In this document: positions 34,077-42,446 of the stretch, one piece after another | Layout: every line of letters begins with the position of its first letter | How positions within the stretch are numbered: the stretch's first letter is position 1 | Origin: an uncultured Clostridia bacterium | GTDB lineage: Bacteria > Bacillota > Clostridia > Monoglobales > Monoglobaceae | NCBI GenBank assembly: GCA_910580105.1 | Contig: CAJTWN010000001.1 | Location: forward strand, 496,001-560,000 | Reading direction: 5' to 3' | DNA: 64,000 nt | The notes under the pieces: generated by a model | Databases searched by the model: none | Told to the model about the DNA's origin: nothing | Seen by the model: only the letters and a program-made list of their open reading frames with translations | Made by a program: the position numbers and the translations under genes

Positions 34077-34410
34077 GGAAAATTCCCCGGCCGGCTCCGC
34101 AGAAGGCAATTCATTTGCCATATAAATTGCCAGAACCGGAACGTAAGAAAAGTAGTGCCCGATTCCTTGCAAGCCGTCAAGCAAAAGTCCAAAAAGCAAT
34201 ACTCCCGGCCGGCTCCGCAGAAGGCAATCCATTCGTCATATAAATTGCCAAAATCGGAACGTAAGAAAAGCAGTGCCCGATTCCTTGCAAGCCGTCAAGC
34301 AAAAGTCCAAAAGGAAAATTCCCCGGCCGGCTCCGCAGAAGGCAATCCATTCGCCATATAAATTGTTAAAACCGGAACGTATCTAAAACAGCGCCCGATT
34401 CCTGCAAAAG
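34077..34410. repeat. 118-bp tandem repeat array (about 2.8 copies)
   Basis: A unit containing CCGGCCGGCTCCGCAGAAGG recurs with its CCGG at 34087, 34205 and 34323, exactly 118 nt apart. The third copy degenerates after about 85 nt near the end of the TPM gene. The period is not a multiple of three and the array lies between convergent genes, so it is not coding. Confidence 0.85.
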
Positions 34411-34418
34411 GTTTTTCA

Positions 34419-35201
34419 TCAGAATCCGCGGGAGGCACCGCCTCCTCCGCCGCTTCCGCCTCCGCCGCCAAAGCCGCCAAAGCCACCGCCGCCGAAACCA
34501 CCGGAACCACCATAGGGAGGACCTCCGAAATAGCCGCCGTAAAATCCGCGTCTGCGATAGTGGCCGCCAGGTCCGTTGGGCGGCGGCGGTCCGTTCCGCC
34601 GGTTGAAGATACTGAGCACAACCAGCACTCCCAACACACCGAGAATGATAAAAGGTTCTGCATCATTTTTTTCTTTATCCTTATAATCATCCAGTGACTT
34701 TACATTTTCCGGCACATCCATCCCATATTCGTTATATACCTCCGCAAGAACAGCGTTATAGAGCTGGAAAATACCGGTATCATAATCATTTTCTTTCAGG
34801 GACGGAACCGCACAGGTATCAATCAGCCGCCCAACCTTCGCATCGTTCAGCGCTCCCTCCAGGCCATAGCCGACATTAATGCCAATCTTCCTGTCGCCGG
34901 TGGAAACAAGAATTACCACACCGTTGTTCTTTTCACTTCCTACCTTCCAGGTACGAAGAAGGTCAAGGCCATAATCCATGACATCCCGGCCTTCCAAATC
35001 CTCGACCGTGGCAACTACGATCTGTGCGCCGGTGGATTCTGCCAGCGCCGCAGAATGTTCCACCACAAACGTTTCTGTCTCGTCAGACAGCACCGAGGCA
35101 TAATCCGCCGCATAAAACAATTTGGCCGGAGCTTCCAGCGCCTGTACCTGAATGCTTACACAGGCCATCAGGCAGGCCAATACACATAGGATACGTTTCA
35201 T
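34419..35201 (-). CDS. TPM-domain membrane protein with Gly-rich tail (YgcG-like)
   Basis: The 260-residue protein has a signal peptide (residues 1-22), an extracytoplasmic TPM domain (YASVLSDETETFVVEHSAAL, GVVILVSTGDRKIGINVGYG), one membrane helix (FIILGVLGVLVVLSIF) and a tail rich in Gly, Phe and Tyr. TPM proteins often pair with LemA, which is encoded directly upstream. TPM domains have been linked to photosystem repair and to membrane-protein maintenance in bacteria. The ATG at 35201 follows GGAGG. Confidence 0.85.
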   Translation of the reverse strand: MKRILCVLACLMACVSIQVQALEAPAKLFYAADYASVLSDETETFVVEHSAALAESTGAQIVVATVEDLEGRDVMDYGLDLLRTWKVGSEKNNGVVILVSTGDRKIGINVGYGLEGALNDAKVGRLIDTCAVPSLKENDYDTGIFQLYNAVLAEVYNEYGMDVPENVKSLDDYKDKEKNDAEPFIILGVLGVLVVLSIFNRRNGPPPPNGPGGHYRRRGFYGGYFGGPPYGGSGGFGGGGFGGFGGGGGSGGGGGASRGF

Positions 35202-35294
35202 TCTTTCCTCCCTGTCCGCCGCATACATGCAACAAAATTCACTGTGGTTATCTGCTTTTCATCCCAAACAAAGGATTTTCGACTGTCCGTACAC

Positions 35295-35867
35295 CTAGTC
35301 AAAATTGACATTCGGCGCCTGTTCAGCCCCTTCTGCCGCCTGGAAATACTCTGCCTTTTCAAAGCCAAACAGGTTTGCAAAAATCACTTTGGGAAACCGC
35401 TTGATCATGGCATTGTACTGCTGCGCCGCATCGTTATAATCCTTCCTTGCAACGGCAATCCGGTTCTCTGTCCCGGCGAGTTCATCGGTCAACGCCGTGA
35501 ACTGCGTATCCGCCTTGAGCTGGGGATAATTTTCAACAACCATCAGCAGCCGGCTGAGGGCGCCGCTCAGTTCATTATCCGCCGCACTTTTTTCCGCAGT
35601 GGTGTTTGCGCCCGCCAATTTTGCACGGGCATCCGATACATTGGCCAACACCTCACTCTCGTGATTCGTATATCCCTTTACAGTGTTGACCAGATTGGGA
35701 ATCAAATCATTTCGCCGCTGGAGCTGCGTATCAATATTCGCAAGCAGTCCGTCAATCTTCTCCCGTTCACCAACCAATCCGTTATAACTTCCAACACACG
35801 CGCCGACAATCAATACCAAAACTGCAACGATACAGATTGTAACAATAAGACCTTTTTTCATACCCAT
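35295..35867 (-). CDS. lemA: LemA family protein
   Basis: A single N-terminal membrane helix (about residues 5-27) precedes the LemA helical domain (YNGLVGEREKIDGLLANIDT, RRNDLIPNLVNTVKGY, FPKVIFANLFGFEKAEYF). LemA-TPM gene pairs are common; the exact function is unknown. ATGs at 35867 and 35861 both fit, the second being better spaced from AAGGAAG. Confidence 0.9.
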   Translation of the reverse strand: MGMKKGLIVTICIVAVLVLIVGACVGSYNGLVGEREKIDGLLANIDTQLQRRNDLIPNLVNTVKGYTNHESEVLANVSDARAKLAGANTTAEKSAADNELSGALSRLLMVVENYPQLKADTQFTALTDELAGTENRIAVARKDYNDAAQQYNAMIKRFPKVIFANLFGFEKAEYFQAAEGAEQAPNVNFD

Positions 35868-35925
35868 CTTCCTTTCCTTCTATGATTATTCTTAATAATT
35901 TTACTGCTTAATTAAAAAACAATGA

Positions 35926-36375
35926 TTATTTATATAGCCAGTCGGACGAAACCAAAAACGTATATGGAGCCGTAACGACAGCAAATGTTAACGCTATTTT
36001 CACCCTTAATTTGATGTTATATTTTCTGAAAGTAATAAAATAATGCAGCGCATAAATAGAAAATGCCGATATTACAAGGGCAGGAATTGTCAGATATAAT
36101 TCGTCTCCCATCCGCCCTATATGAAAGCAAACCATCATCATAAGCATATACGCCGAACCAATTATATCAGACAGCATTCCAAACCCAAATATTTTTAATA
36201 TATTTGTTCTGTAAAATGCCATCTTATTTTCAATTTTATAAAGATACATACTGATAAACAAAACGAAGCTGTCAATGATAAAATTTCCAGGCAAAACAAA
36301 CACCAAAAGCTGCGGAAAAAACAAAAGCATCCAGAACGGAAACAAGACATTATATAATTTTATATCTTTCTTCAT
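35926..36375 (-). CDS. Unknown membrane protein with four predicted helices
   Basis: The 149-residue product has hydrophobic segments at about 8-28, 33-48, 58-82 and 93-137. I see no known motif. Base composition is more A+T-rich than nearby genes, similar to the R-M cassette, which may mean recent arrival. The ATG at 36375 is preferred because GAGGG lies 8 nt upstream. Confidence 0.6.
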   Translation of the reverse strand: MKKDIKLYNVLFPFWMLLFFPQLLVFVLPGNFIIDSFVLFISMYLYKIENKMAFYRTNILKIFGFGMLSDIIGSAYMLMMMVCFHIGRMGDELYLTIPALVISAFSIYALHYFITFRKYNIKLRVKIALTFAVVTAPYTFLVSSDWLYK

Positions 36376-36664
36376 TTTCATGCCCTCTTACAGATTTTTC
36401 GGCTTGTTATGACAGCAGAATTCATCAAGCCGTAGTTTTTAAATCCGGCTGTCCGGCAAATCTCACATTGACTTCAAAACTTAATATATTATATCATATC
36501 GTTTCCAAAATTACAAGGAAAATCCAAGAAATCCGGCCGGCAGACACATTCCCATTTTCTTGCGAACAACCGGATACAGGTACATTCTATGATTGAAGGA
36601 ATTCATCATAAACAAAATTATAAGTCATGACCGTCGCCGGTGGTGTGTTTTACAATAAATTACA

Positions 36665-36693
36665 ATAAAAATAGAGCAAGCATTTGCTTGCTC
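36665..36693 (-). terminator. Probable terminator downstream of the MATE gene
   Basis: GAGCAAGC and GCTTGCTC pair around an AAAT loop, with a TATTTTTATT run on the minus strand, about 140 nt after the MATE stop. The rest of 36382-36664 shows nothing clear. Confidence 0.55.
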
Positions 36694-36706
36694 CGGCGTC
36701 ATCAAG

Positions 36707-36787
36707 GTGCGGATATCTGCTGCCCCTCTTTTTCCGGATGGACATTGCGGACATCTGCTGTCTCTCCATTTTTCCGGATGGACACAG
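36707..36787. repeat. Short tandem repeat near the MATE stop codon
   Basis: TGCGGATATCTGCTG and TTTTTCCGGATGGACA recur as TGCGGACATCTGCTG and TTTTTCCGGATGGACA, two copies of about 40 nt. No function is evident. Confidence 0.6.
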
Positions 36788-36832
36788 CCTTTTTAAGTTG
36801 ATGTTTTAAGAAATACTATATTGGTATGGACG

Positions 36833-38236
36833 CTACACCTCTTCAATCCGGCATTGCAATTCCTTGGATTGACCGGTTTTTTCGTTCTTTTCTTCACCGT
36901 TTTTCAGTTCTGATAAAACAGTGAGGGTCAAGGGCACCGCCATCAAAAAAGACAACAAGTCCGCCGCAGGCTGCGCCAGTTCCAGGCCCAGCAAGCCAAA
37001 AGCCGCAGCCAACACCAAAATACAGGGAATAAAGAAAAGCCCCTGCCGTGCAAGTGCCAATAATGTTGCTTTTCCGGCCTTGCCCATGGTTTGCAGCATC
37101 ATATTGCTCATGGTATACCAGGAAAAGAGCGGAAAGGTAATACACTGCATACGAAGCGCCATTTTGCCAATTTCAACAACTGCCGGATCATTGCGCATAA
37201 ACGCCACCAAATGAGGCGCAGCCACAAATCCTATTACAGCGAGGAAGACAAGAAAGAAAAACGAAGTCTTTACGCAGAACCAAAACGCCTGCCGAACCCG
37301 CTGATAAAGTCCTGCCCCATAGTTAAAACCACAGACCGGCTGAAACCCCTGCCCAAAACCTATCAACGCTGAAGACGCAAAATTGAGAATACGGCTGACA
37401 ATTGAAAAGGCCGCGATTGCCGCGTCTCCGTAAGGGCCAGCCGCCAGATTCAGGCAGATTGTTGCCACGCTGAAAATTCCCTGCCGCGCAAGAGAGGGCA
37501 GACCGCCGCGGACGATTTCTTTATAAAGCCGGCCAACGGGACGAAATTCACAAAAACGAATTCGGATATTTCCCTCACGGGAGGCACAAAACAACAAAAT
37601 AATCATACTGACCATCTGACTTACCGCTGTCGCAAGCGCTGCGCCCGCAACACCCATATGAAACCCGAATATCAAAATCGGATCCAAGGCAATATTTAAA
37701 ACTGCACCGGTCATCATTCCAACCATCCCATAAGAAGCGCTGCCCTGAAATCGCAGCTGATTGTTGAGTACAATTGACCCCAGCATAAAGGGCGCCCCCA
37801 GCAGAATATACCGCGTATACTCCATGGCAAAGGGCTTGATGGTCTCGGTTGCGCCGAGTTTTGTCACCAGCGGTTCAAGAAATAGCAAGCCGGACACCAT
37901 CAGCACAATGCCAAAAATTATGGCAGAGAAGTATGCCGTTGCCGCCATCTGTGCCGCGTCGCTGGTCTGATGCTTTCCCAATTGACGGGATATGTAATTT
38001 CCGGAACCGTGACCAAAGGTAAATCCCAGCGCTTGTATAACCGCCATCAGTGCAAATACAACGCCGACAGCCGCCGATGCTGAGGTTCCGATTCTGCCCA
38101 CAAAAAACGTATCCGCCATATTATAAAATGTGGAAACCAGCATTGTCAGAATGGTGGGCACCGCCATTTCACAAACCAGCCGGGCCACCGGCTGGGTGGT
38201 CAGCTTTTCGATTTTTATCTCCTGTGCATCCGACAC
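36833..38236 (-). CDS. MATE family multidrug/organic cation efflux protein
   Basis: This 467-residue protein has about twelve hydrophobic segments and MATE hallmarks: AVPTILTMLVSTFYNMADTF near the start, FTFGHGSGNYISRQLG, and the second-half repeat around GFGQGFQPVCGFNYGAGLY. It should export cationic compounds by ion antiport; the substrate is unknown. The GTG at 38236 follows AGGAG at 7 nt. It appears to be a single-gene unit. Confidence 0.92.
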   Translation of the reverse strand: MSDAQEIKIEKLTTQPVARLVCEMAVPTILTMLVSTFYNMADTFFVGRIGTSASAAVGVVFALMAVIQALGFTFGHGSGNYISRQLGKHQTSDAAQMAATAYFSAIIFGIVLMVSGLLFLEPLVTKLGATETIKPFAMEYTRYILLGAPFMLGSIVLNNQLRFQGSASYGMVGMMTGAVLNIALDPILIFGFHMGVAGAALATAVSQMVSMIILLFCASREGNIRIRFCEFRPVGRLYKEIVRGGLPSLARQGIFSVATICLNLAAGPYGDAAIAAFSIVSRILNFASSALIGFGQGFQPVCGFNYGAGLYQRVRQAFWFCVKTSFFFLVFLAVIGFVAAPHLVAFMRNDPAVVEIGKMALRMQCITFPLFSWYTMSNMMLQTMGKAGKATLLALARQGLFFIPCILVLAAAFGLLGLELAQPAADLLSFLMAVPLTLTVLSELKNGEEKNEKTGQSKELQCRIEEV

Positions 38237-38286
38237 AATATCTCTCCTCACTTCAAGTAAAAAATTATTCTGATTCTCTTACACCG

Positions 38287-38514
38287 CTGGGTCAAGACCA
38301 CCGGTTCAACCGATGGCCTGCACTGCCCCCGGAAGGGGCTATTACCGGCTTAAACCCTCAAAGGGGTACTGCATTGCATGATCACATCACACGCACTGCC
38401 ATCCGTAAACGGATAAAAGCGCACAGTTTTTTATTCCCGATAAATTTTCTAACCATTTCTTATATTTTGCGGCTTGCATAAAGTCCGCCGCTTTTTATTA
38501 CAGCTCCGCTCTTT
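38287..38514 (-). repeat. Structured ~220-nt intergenic element, copy B
   Basis: Read on the minus strand this matches copy A at 23170-23390 over its whole length, from GAGCGGAGC to GGTCTTGAC, with scattered substitutions. The ATCCG-TTTA-CGGAT hairpin (38400-38413) replaces ACCCG-TTTA-CGGGT of copy A, keeping the pairing. The 64-bp direct repeats that frame copy A are absent here. Confidence 0.7.
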
Positions 38515-38570
38515 TCTCTTCCTCCGGTAGAACCGGAGGTTTATTTCCACGCCTAAAGGCACCAATAAGA

Positions 38571-38597
38571 AGCCGACAGCCCTTCGGACTGCCGGCA
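38571..38597 (-). terminator. Probable terminator of thrS
   Basis: On the minus strand GCCGGCAGTCC pairs imperfectly with GGGCTGTCGGC and is followed by TTCTTATT. A second hairpin, CCTCCGGT/ACCGGAGG, lies just beyond at 38521-38539. Confidence 0.5.
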
Positions 38598-38613
38598 GGA
38601 AATTTGGGTCTTC

Positions 38614-40551
38614 TTATTTCGCCTTTGTTTCAATTTCTTCAAGTATATCGCCGAGGAATGCCTCCAGTTTCACAGCGCCCTTGTCGCCGTCCTTTCTGGA
38701 ACGTACAGAAACGGTCTGCTCCTCTTCCTCTTTTTCGCCCACAATCAGCATATAGGGAACCTTTTCAAGCTGGGCTTCACGAATCTTGTACCCAATCTTT
38801 TCGTTCCGGTCATCCACTTCTGCGCGGATTCTCTTCTCTGCCAAGGCTTTCTTCACCTGATTTGCATAATCAAAGTAATGTTCGGAAATCGGCAGCACCT
38901 TGACCTGTACCGGGGAGAGCCATGTCGGCAAGGCGCCTGCATACTTTTCAAGAAGCAGGGCAAGGGTCCGCTCATAACAACCGATGGAAGTCCGGTGGAT
39001 TACATAGGGATATTTCTTCTGTCCATCCGTGTCGATATATTCCATCCCGAAACGTTCTGCCAGCTGGAAGTCAATCTGAACGGTGATCAGCGTATCTTCT
39101 TTTCCAAAGACATTTTTAATCTGAATGTCCAGTTTCGGGCCGTAAAATGCCGCTTCGCCGGACGCCTCGGTATAGTCAATTCCCATATGGTCAAGGATGG
39201 TACGCATCCGATCCTGTACCTCTTCCCACTGTTCTGCGCTGCCGATATACTTATCCTTATCATTCTCATCCCATTTCGAGAAACGATAGCTGACATCTTC
39301 CGCAAGCCCCAGCGTTTCCAGCATGAATTTTGCCAAATCCACACACTGGCGGAACTCTTCCTCCAGCTGATCCGGACGACAGGCAAGATGCCCCTCTGAA
39401 ATGGTAAACTGACGGACACGGATCAGGCCGTGCATCTCGCCGGAATCCTCGTTCCGGAACAGGGTTGACGTTTCGTTATAGCGAAGGGGAAGGTCACGGT
39501 AACTCCGCATATCCGCAAGGTATGCCTGGAACTGGAAGGGACAGGTCATCGGACGGAGTGCAAATACTTCCTTGTCCTTGTCCGCATCGCCCAGAACAAA
39601 CATGCCGTCACGGTAATGATCCCAGTGTCCCGAAATCTTATAGAGGTCGCTTTTTGCCATAAAAGGCGTTTTTGTCAAAAGGTAACCGCGTTTTTCCTCC
39701 TCATCTTCCACAAACCGCTGAAGCAGCTGGATAACCCGCGCTCCCTTCGGCAGAAGGATCGGAAGCCCTTGTCCGATATAATCCACTGTTTTGAAGAAAC
39801 CAAGCTCGCGGCCGATTTTATTATGATCCCGCTTCTTCGCCTCTTCCAGCATCTCCAGATACTCGTCCAGCATGGACTTTTTCGGAAAGGCCGTCCCATA
39901 GATACGGGTCAGCATCTTGTTCTTTTCATCGCCGCGCCAATATGCGCCTGCCGTATACTGCAGTTTTACCGCCTTGAGCTTACCCGTGGACAACAGATGC
40001 GGGCCGGCACAGAGGTCGGTGAAATCACCCTGTTTATAAAAGGAAATCACCGCATCATCCGGGAGGTCTTCAATCAGTTCCACTTTATACCCCTCACCTT
40101 TTTCCTCCATAAACCGGATTGCCTCCGCTCTGGGAAGCTCGTACTTTTCAAGGGGAAGATCCTCCTTGATGATTTTCTTCATCTCTGCTTCAATTTTTTC
40201 AAGGTCTGCCGCACTTACCGGCGTCTCGAAGTCAAAGTCATAATAAAATCCATTTTCAATTGCAGGGCCGATGGCCAGCTTTGTATTCGGATACAGGCGT
40301 TTTACAGCCTGCGCCATTACATGAGAGGCGGTATGCCGATAAGCCAGACGGCCGCCTTCGTCGTCAAAGGTCAGAAATTTAACGTCCGCGTCTTTATCGA
40401 GCGGGGTGGTCAGATCTTTCACCTCGCCGTCCACTTCTGCCGCGAGACAAACACGCGCCAGACCTTCGCTGATTGATTTCGCAATTTCAAACAGCGTTGT
40501 TCCGTTTTCAAAGGTCTTCATCTCTCCACCCTTTAAACTGATCTTCATCAT
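38614..40551 (-). CDS. thrS: Threonyl-tRNA synthetase
   Basis: This 645-residue class II synthetase has an N-terminal TGS domain (FENGTTLFEIAKSI), the editing domain with HTASHVMAQAVKRLYP, the catalytic core with the zinc-cysteine motif RPMTCPFQFQAY, and the C-terminal anticodon-binding domain (KVLPISEHYFDYANQVKKAL). The ATG at 40551 follows AAGGTGG at 7 nt. The leader before it is long and rich in hairpins. Confidence 0.96.
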   Translation of the reverse strand: MMKISLKGGEMKTFENGTTLFEIAKSISEGLARVCLAAEVDGEVKDLTTPLDKDADVKFLTFDDEGGRLAYRHTASHVMAQAVKRLYPNTKLAIGPAIENGFYYDFDFETPVSAADLEKIEAEMKKIIKEDLPLEKYELPRAEAIRFMEEKGEGYKVELIEDLPDDAVISFYKQGDFTDLCAGPHLLSTGKLKAVKLQYTAGAYWRGDEKNKMLTRIYGTAFPKKSMLDEYLEMLEEAKKRDHNKIGRELGFFKTVDYIGQGLPILLPKGARVIQLLQRFVEDEEEKRGYLLTKTPFMAKSDLYKISGHWDHYRDGMFVLGDADKDKEVFALRPMTCPFQFQAYLADMRSYRDLPLRYNETSTLFRNEDSGEMHGLIRVRQFTISEGHLACRPDQLEEEFRQCVDLAKFMLETLGLAEDVSYRFSKWDENDKDKYIGSAEQWEEVQDRMRTILDHMGIDYTEASGEAAFYGPKLDIQIKNVFGKEDTLITVQIDFQLAERFGMEYIDTDGQKKYPYVIHRTSIGCYERTLALLLEKYAGALPTWLSPVQVKVLPISEHYFDYANQVKKALAEKRIRAEVDDRNEKIGYKIREAQLEKVPYMLIVGEKEEEEQTVSVRSRKDGDKGAVKLEAFLGDILEEIETKAK

Positions 40552-40775
40552 AGAAATACCACCTTTCTGTTCGTTTATTTTTTGATAACCGGCAGGAATT
40601 ATACCCCTGCCAAATCCGGGCAAAATCCCCGGAGTGAAGAACATACAAATCCTGTGCCTTTCACGCACAGGACAAGTTCTATCCAGTTCATCCATTCCCG
40701 CAAGTCTCACCCAGTCTGATGCTTTTCATTTCTTTTCCGGCTGCCAGCTGTATTTCCCATGCGGCATACCATCCA
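40552..40775 (-). promoter_or_regulatory. Structured leader of thrS
   Basis: About 220 nt without a gene precede thrS. On the minus strand they hold three consecutive hairpins: a long one around TCCTGTGC/GCACAGGA with flanking pairing (40637-40681), CCGGG/CCCGG (40615-40631), and GGCAGG/CCTGCC (about 40589-40613). I do not find the T-box sequence UGGNACCGCG. An autoregulatory leader bound by ThrRS is one possibility, as known for other thrS genes. Confidence 0.35.
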
Positions 40776-41237
40776 TTACAAACCGATAAACACTGCCGCA
40801 AGCACTGCAATCACAATACCAAGAGCCGCCCCGGCCAAAACTTCCAGCGGCGTATGCCCCAGCAGTTCCTTCAGCTTTATCTGTTTTTCGATGGGATCTT
40901 TCTCATCCCAGGCATCAACAATCATATTAATCATCTTTGCCTGCTGCCCTGCTGCCCGCCGAATGCCCGAAGCATCATACATAACCACCAGCGCAAAGGC
41001 ACAGCAGACCACAAACATCGACGAATCAAAGCCTTCTTTAATCCCCACACAGATTGCAAGGGAGGTCACAATGGTCGAATGGGAGGACGGCATTCCGCCC
41101 GGTCCCAGGAACCGCGTCATATCCAGCCGCTTATCCTTTATCCAAACCAGAAAACCCTTCAAAATACAAGAGAAGACCCATGCAAACAACACGACAAAAA
41201 AGGTATTGTTTGACATAAATTGTTCCATATAATCCAT
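40776..41237 (-). CDS. YuiD-like (DUF212) acid phosphatase-related membrane protein
   Basis: This 153-residue protein has three to four hydrophobic helices and the phosphatase-like motif GGMPSSHSTIVTSLA, then ALVVMYDASGIRRAAGQQA and LGHTPLEVLAGA. It belongs to the divergent PAP2/vanadium-haloperoxidase-related family. Because ispA is next to it, action on an isoprenoid phosphate is tempting, but that is inference from position. Confidence 0.85.
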   Translation of the reverse strand: MDYMEQFMSNNTFFVVLFAWVFSCILKGFLVWIKDKRLDMTRFLGPGGMPSSHSTIVTSLAICVGIKEGFDSSMFVVCCAFALVVMYDASGIRRAAGQQAKMINMIVDAWDEKDPIEKQIKLKELLGHTPLEVLAGAALGIVIAVLAAVFIGL

Positions 41238-41250
41238 AAAATTACCCCAA

Positions 41251-42156
41251 TCAATAAGTTCGGCTCAAAAGGAACTCCGCAAACGCACGCAAAAACCAGC
41301 CATCCTCTCCGAAATCGGCAAGGGATGCAACCGCTTCCTCGGTCAGTTCCTTCAGCTTCTGCCCGGCCGCCGGAAGTCCCATCAGGGATACAAAGGTCTT
41401 TTTCTCATTCTCGGCATCACTGCCGATGGGTTTCCCCAAGACCTGTTCATCTCCCGTAACATCCAGTATATCATCTTTTATCTGAAATGCCAACCCCAAT
41501 TTCTCAGAAAATGTGCTGATTTTTTCAAAAATTTTCTCCTCTTCACCGGTATATCCTGCCAAAATACACCCCATTCTCGCCGCGCACCGGATCAGGGCGC
41601 CGGTCTTCAGGCGGTGCATCTGTTCCAGCAGAGAGAGGGAGATCTCCTGCTCTTCTTCAGACAAAAGATCAATCGTCTGGCCGCCAATCATGCCATAGGC
41701 GCCGGCAGCAGCAGCCAGCTCCCGCAGCAGGCAGAGCTGTGTTTCCGGCGGAACCCCTGCAAAGGCACGCCTGTCCGACAAAAGGGCAAATGCGTGGTTC
41801 AGCAGGCCATCCCCGGCCAAAAGCGCAATATTTTCCGGATACACCTTGTGGCAGGTTGGCCGGCCCCGGCGCAAATCGTCATTGTCCATACAGGGAAGGT
41901 CATCATGAATCAGAGAATAGTTATGTATACATTCAAGGGCATAAGCCGCCCGGGCGCCGGCCTTCATATCGCCGCCGAGCAGGTCACAGACCGCCAGACA
42001 CAAAACCGGCCGGATCCGTTTGCCGCCGCCGTTCAGCCCATACTGCATCGCAGAAAAGACCATTTCCTGTTCTTCGGGAATTTCCTGCCAGTCCTGTCTG
42101 ATTTCTTCCTCCAGAAGGGAAAGATATTCCCGGTATTTTTCTTTAAAATCTGCCAT
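41251..42156 (-). CDS. ispA: Farnesyl/geranyl diphosphate synthase
   Basis: The 301-residue all-helical prenyl synthase has GGGKRIRPVLCL, the first Asp-rich motif HDDLPCMDNDDLRRGRPTCH and the second KDDILDVTGD. The four-residue spacing in the first motif is the bacterial type II farnesyl diphosphate synthase form. It chains IPP and DMAPP into C15 precursors for undecaprenyl phosphate and quinones. The ATG at 42156 overlaps the xseB stop region, the usual xseA-xseB-ispA order. Confidence 0.93.
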   Translation of the reverse strand: MADFKEKYREYLSLLEEEIRQDWQEIPEEQEMVFSAMQYGLNGGGKRIRPVLCLAVCDLLGGDMKAGARAAYALECIHNYSLIHDDLPCMDNDDLRRGRPTCHKVYPENIALLAGDGLLNHAFALLSDRRAFAGVPPETQLCLLRELAAAAGAYGMIGGQTIDLLSEEEQEISLSLLEQMHRLKTGALIRCAARMGCILAGYTGEEEKIFEKISTFSEKLGLAFQIKDDILDVTGDEQVLGKPIGSDAENEKKTFVSLMGLPAAGQKLKELTEEAVASLADFGEDGWFLRAFAEFLLSRTY

Positions 42157-42157
42157 T

Positions 42158-42394
42158 TTATTCATCCATTCCGCCAAAGGGCTGTTCTGTCACCTCGCCG
42201 CCGTCCTTTTCCTTCATCAAAATGGTAATCTTCTGTTCCGCCTGATCCAGGGCGGTGGTACATTCCTTTGTCAGATGAATTCCCTTTTCATAAAGGCACA
42301 GCATCTCATCAAGACTGATGTCGCCGGACTCCAGTGCCTTGACAACACCTTCCAGCTCTTTTAAGTTTGTTTCAAAATTCTGTTTTTTATCCAT
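42158..42394 (-). CDS. xseB: Exodeoxyribonuclease VII small subunit
   Basis: The 78-residue protein matches XseB (FETNLKELEGVVKALESGDI, then SLDEMLCLYEKGIHLTKEC). It partners XseA to degrade single-stranded DNA in both directions. GGGAGG lies just before the ATG at 42394. Confidence 0.93.
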   Translation of the reverse strand: MDKKQNFETNLKELEGVVKALESGDISLDEMLCLYEKGIHLTKECTTALDQAEQKITILMKEKDGGEVTEQPFGGMDE

Positions 42395-42446
42395 AGGTTC
42401 CTCCCATTGAACAGGTTCCATTGCACATGGAACTTATTTTCTCCTT

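Noticed and set aside
33962..34361. Open frames across the 118-bp repeats
   Set aside because: The period is not a multiple of three, the frames shift between copies, and no ribosome site is present.
40552..40600. T-box sequence (AAAGGUGGUA) before thrS
   Set aside because: The match is the ribosome binding site AAAGGTGG; the remaining conserved T-box bases and a following terminator are absent.
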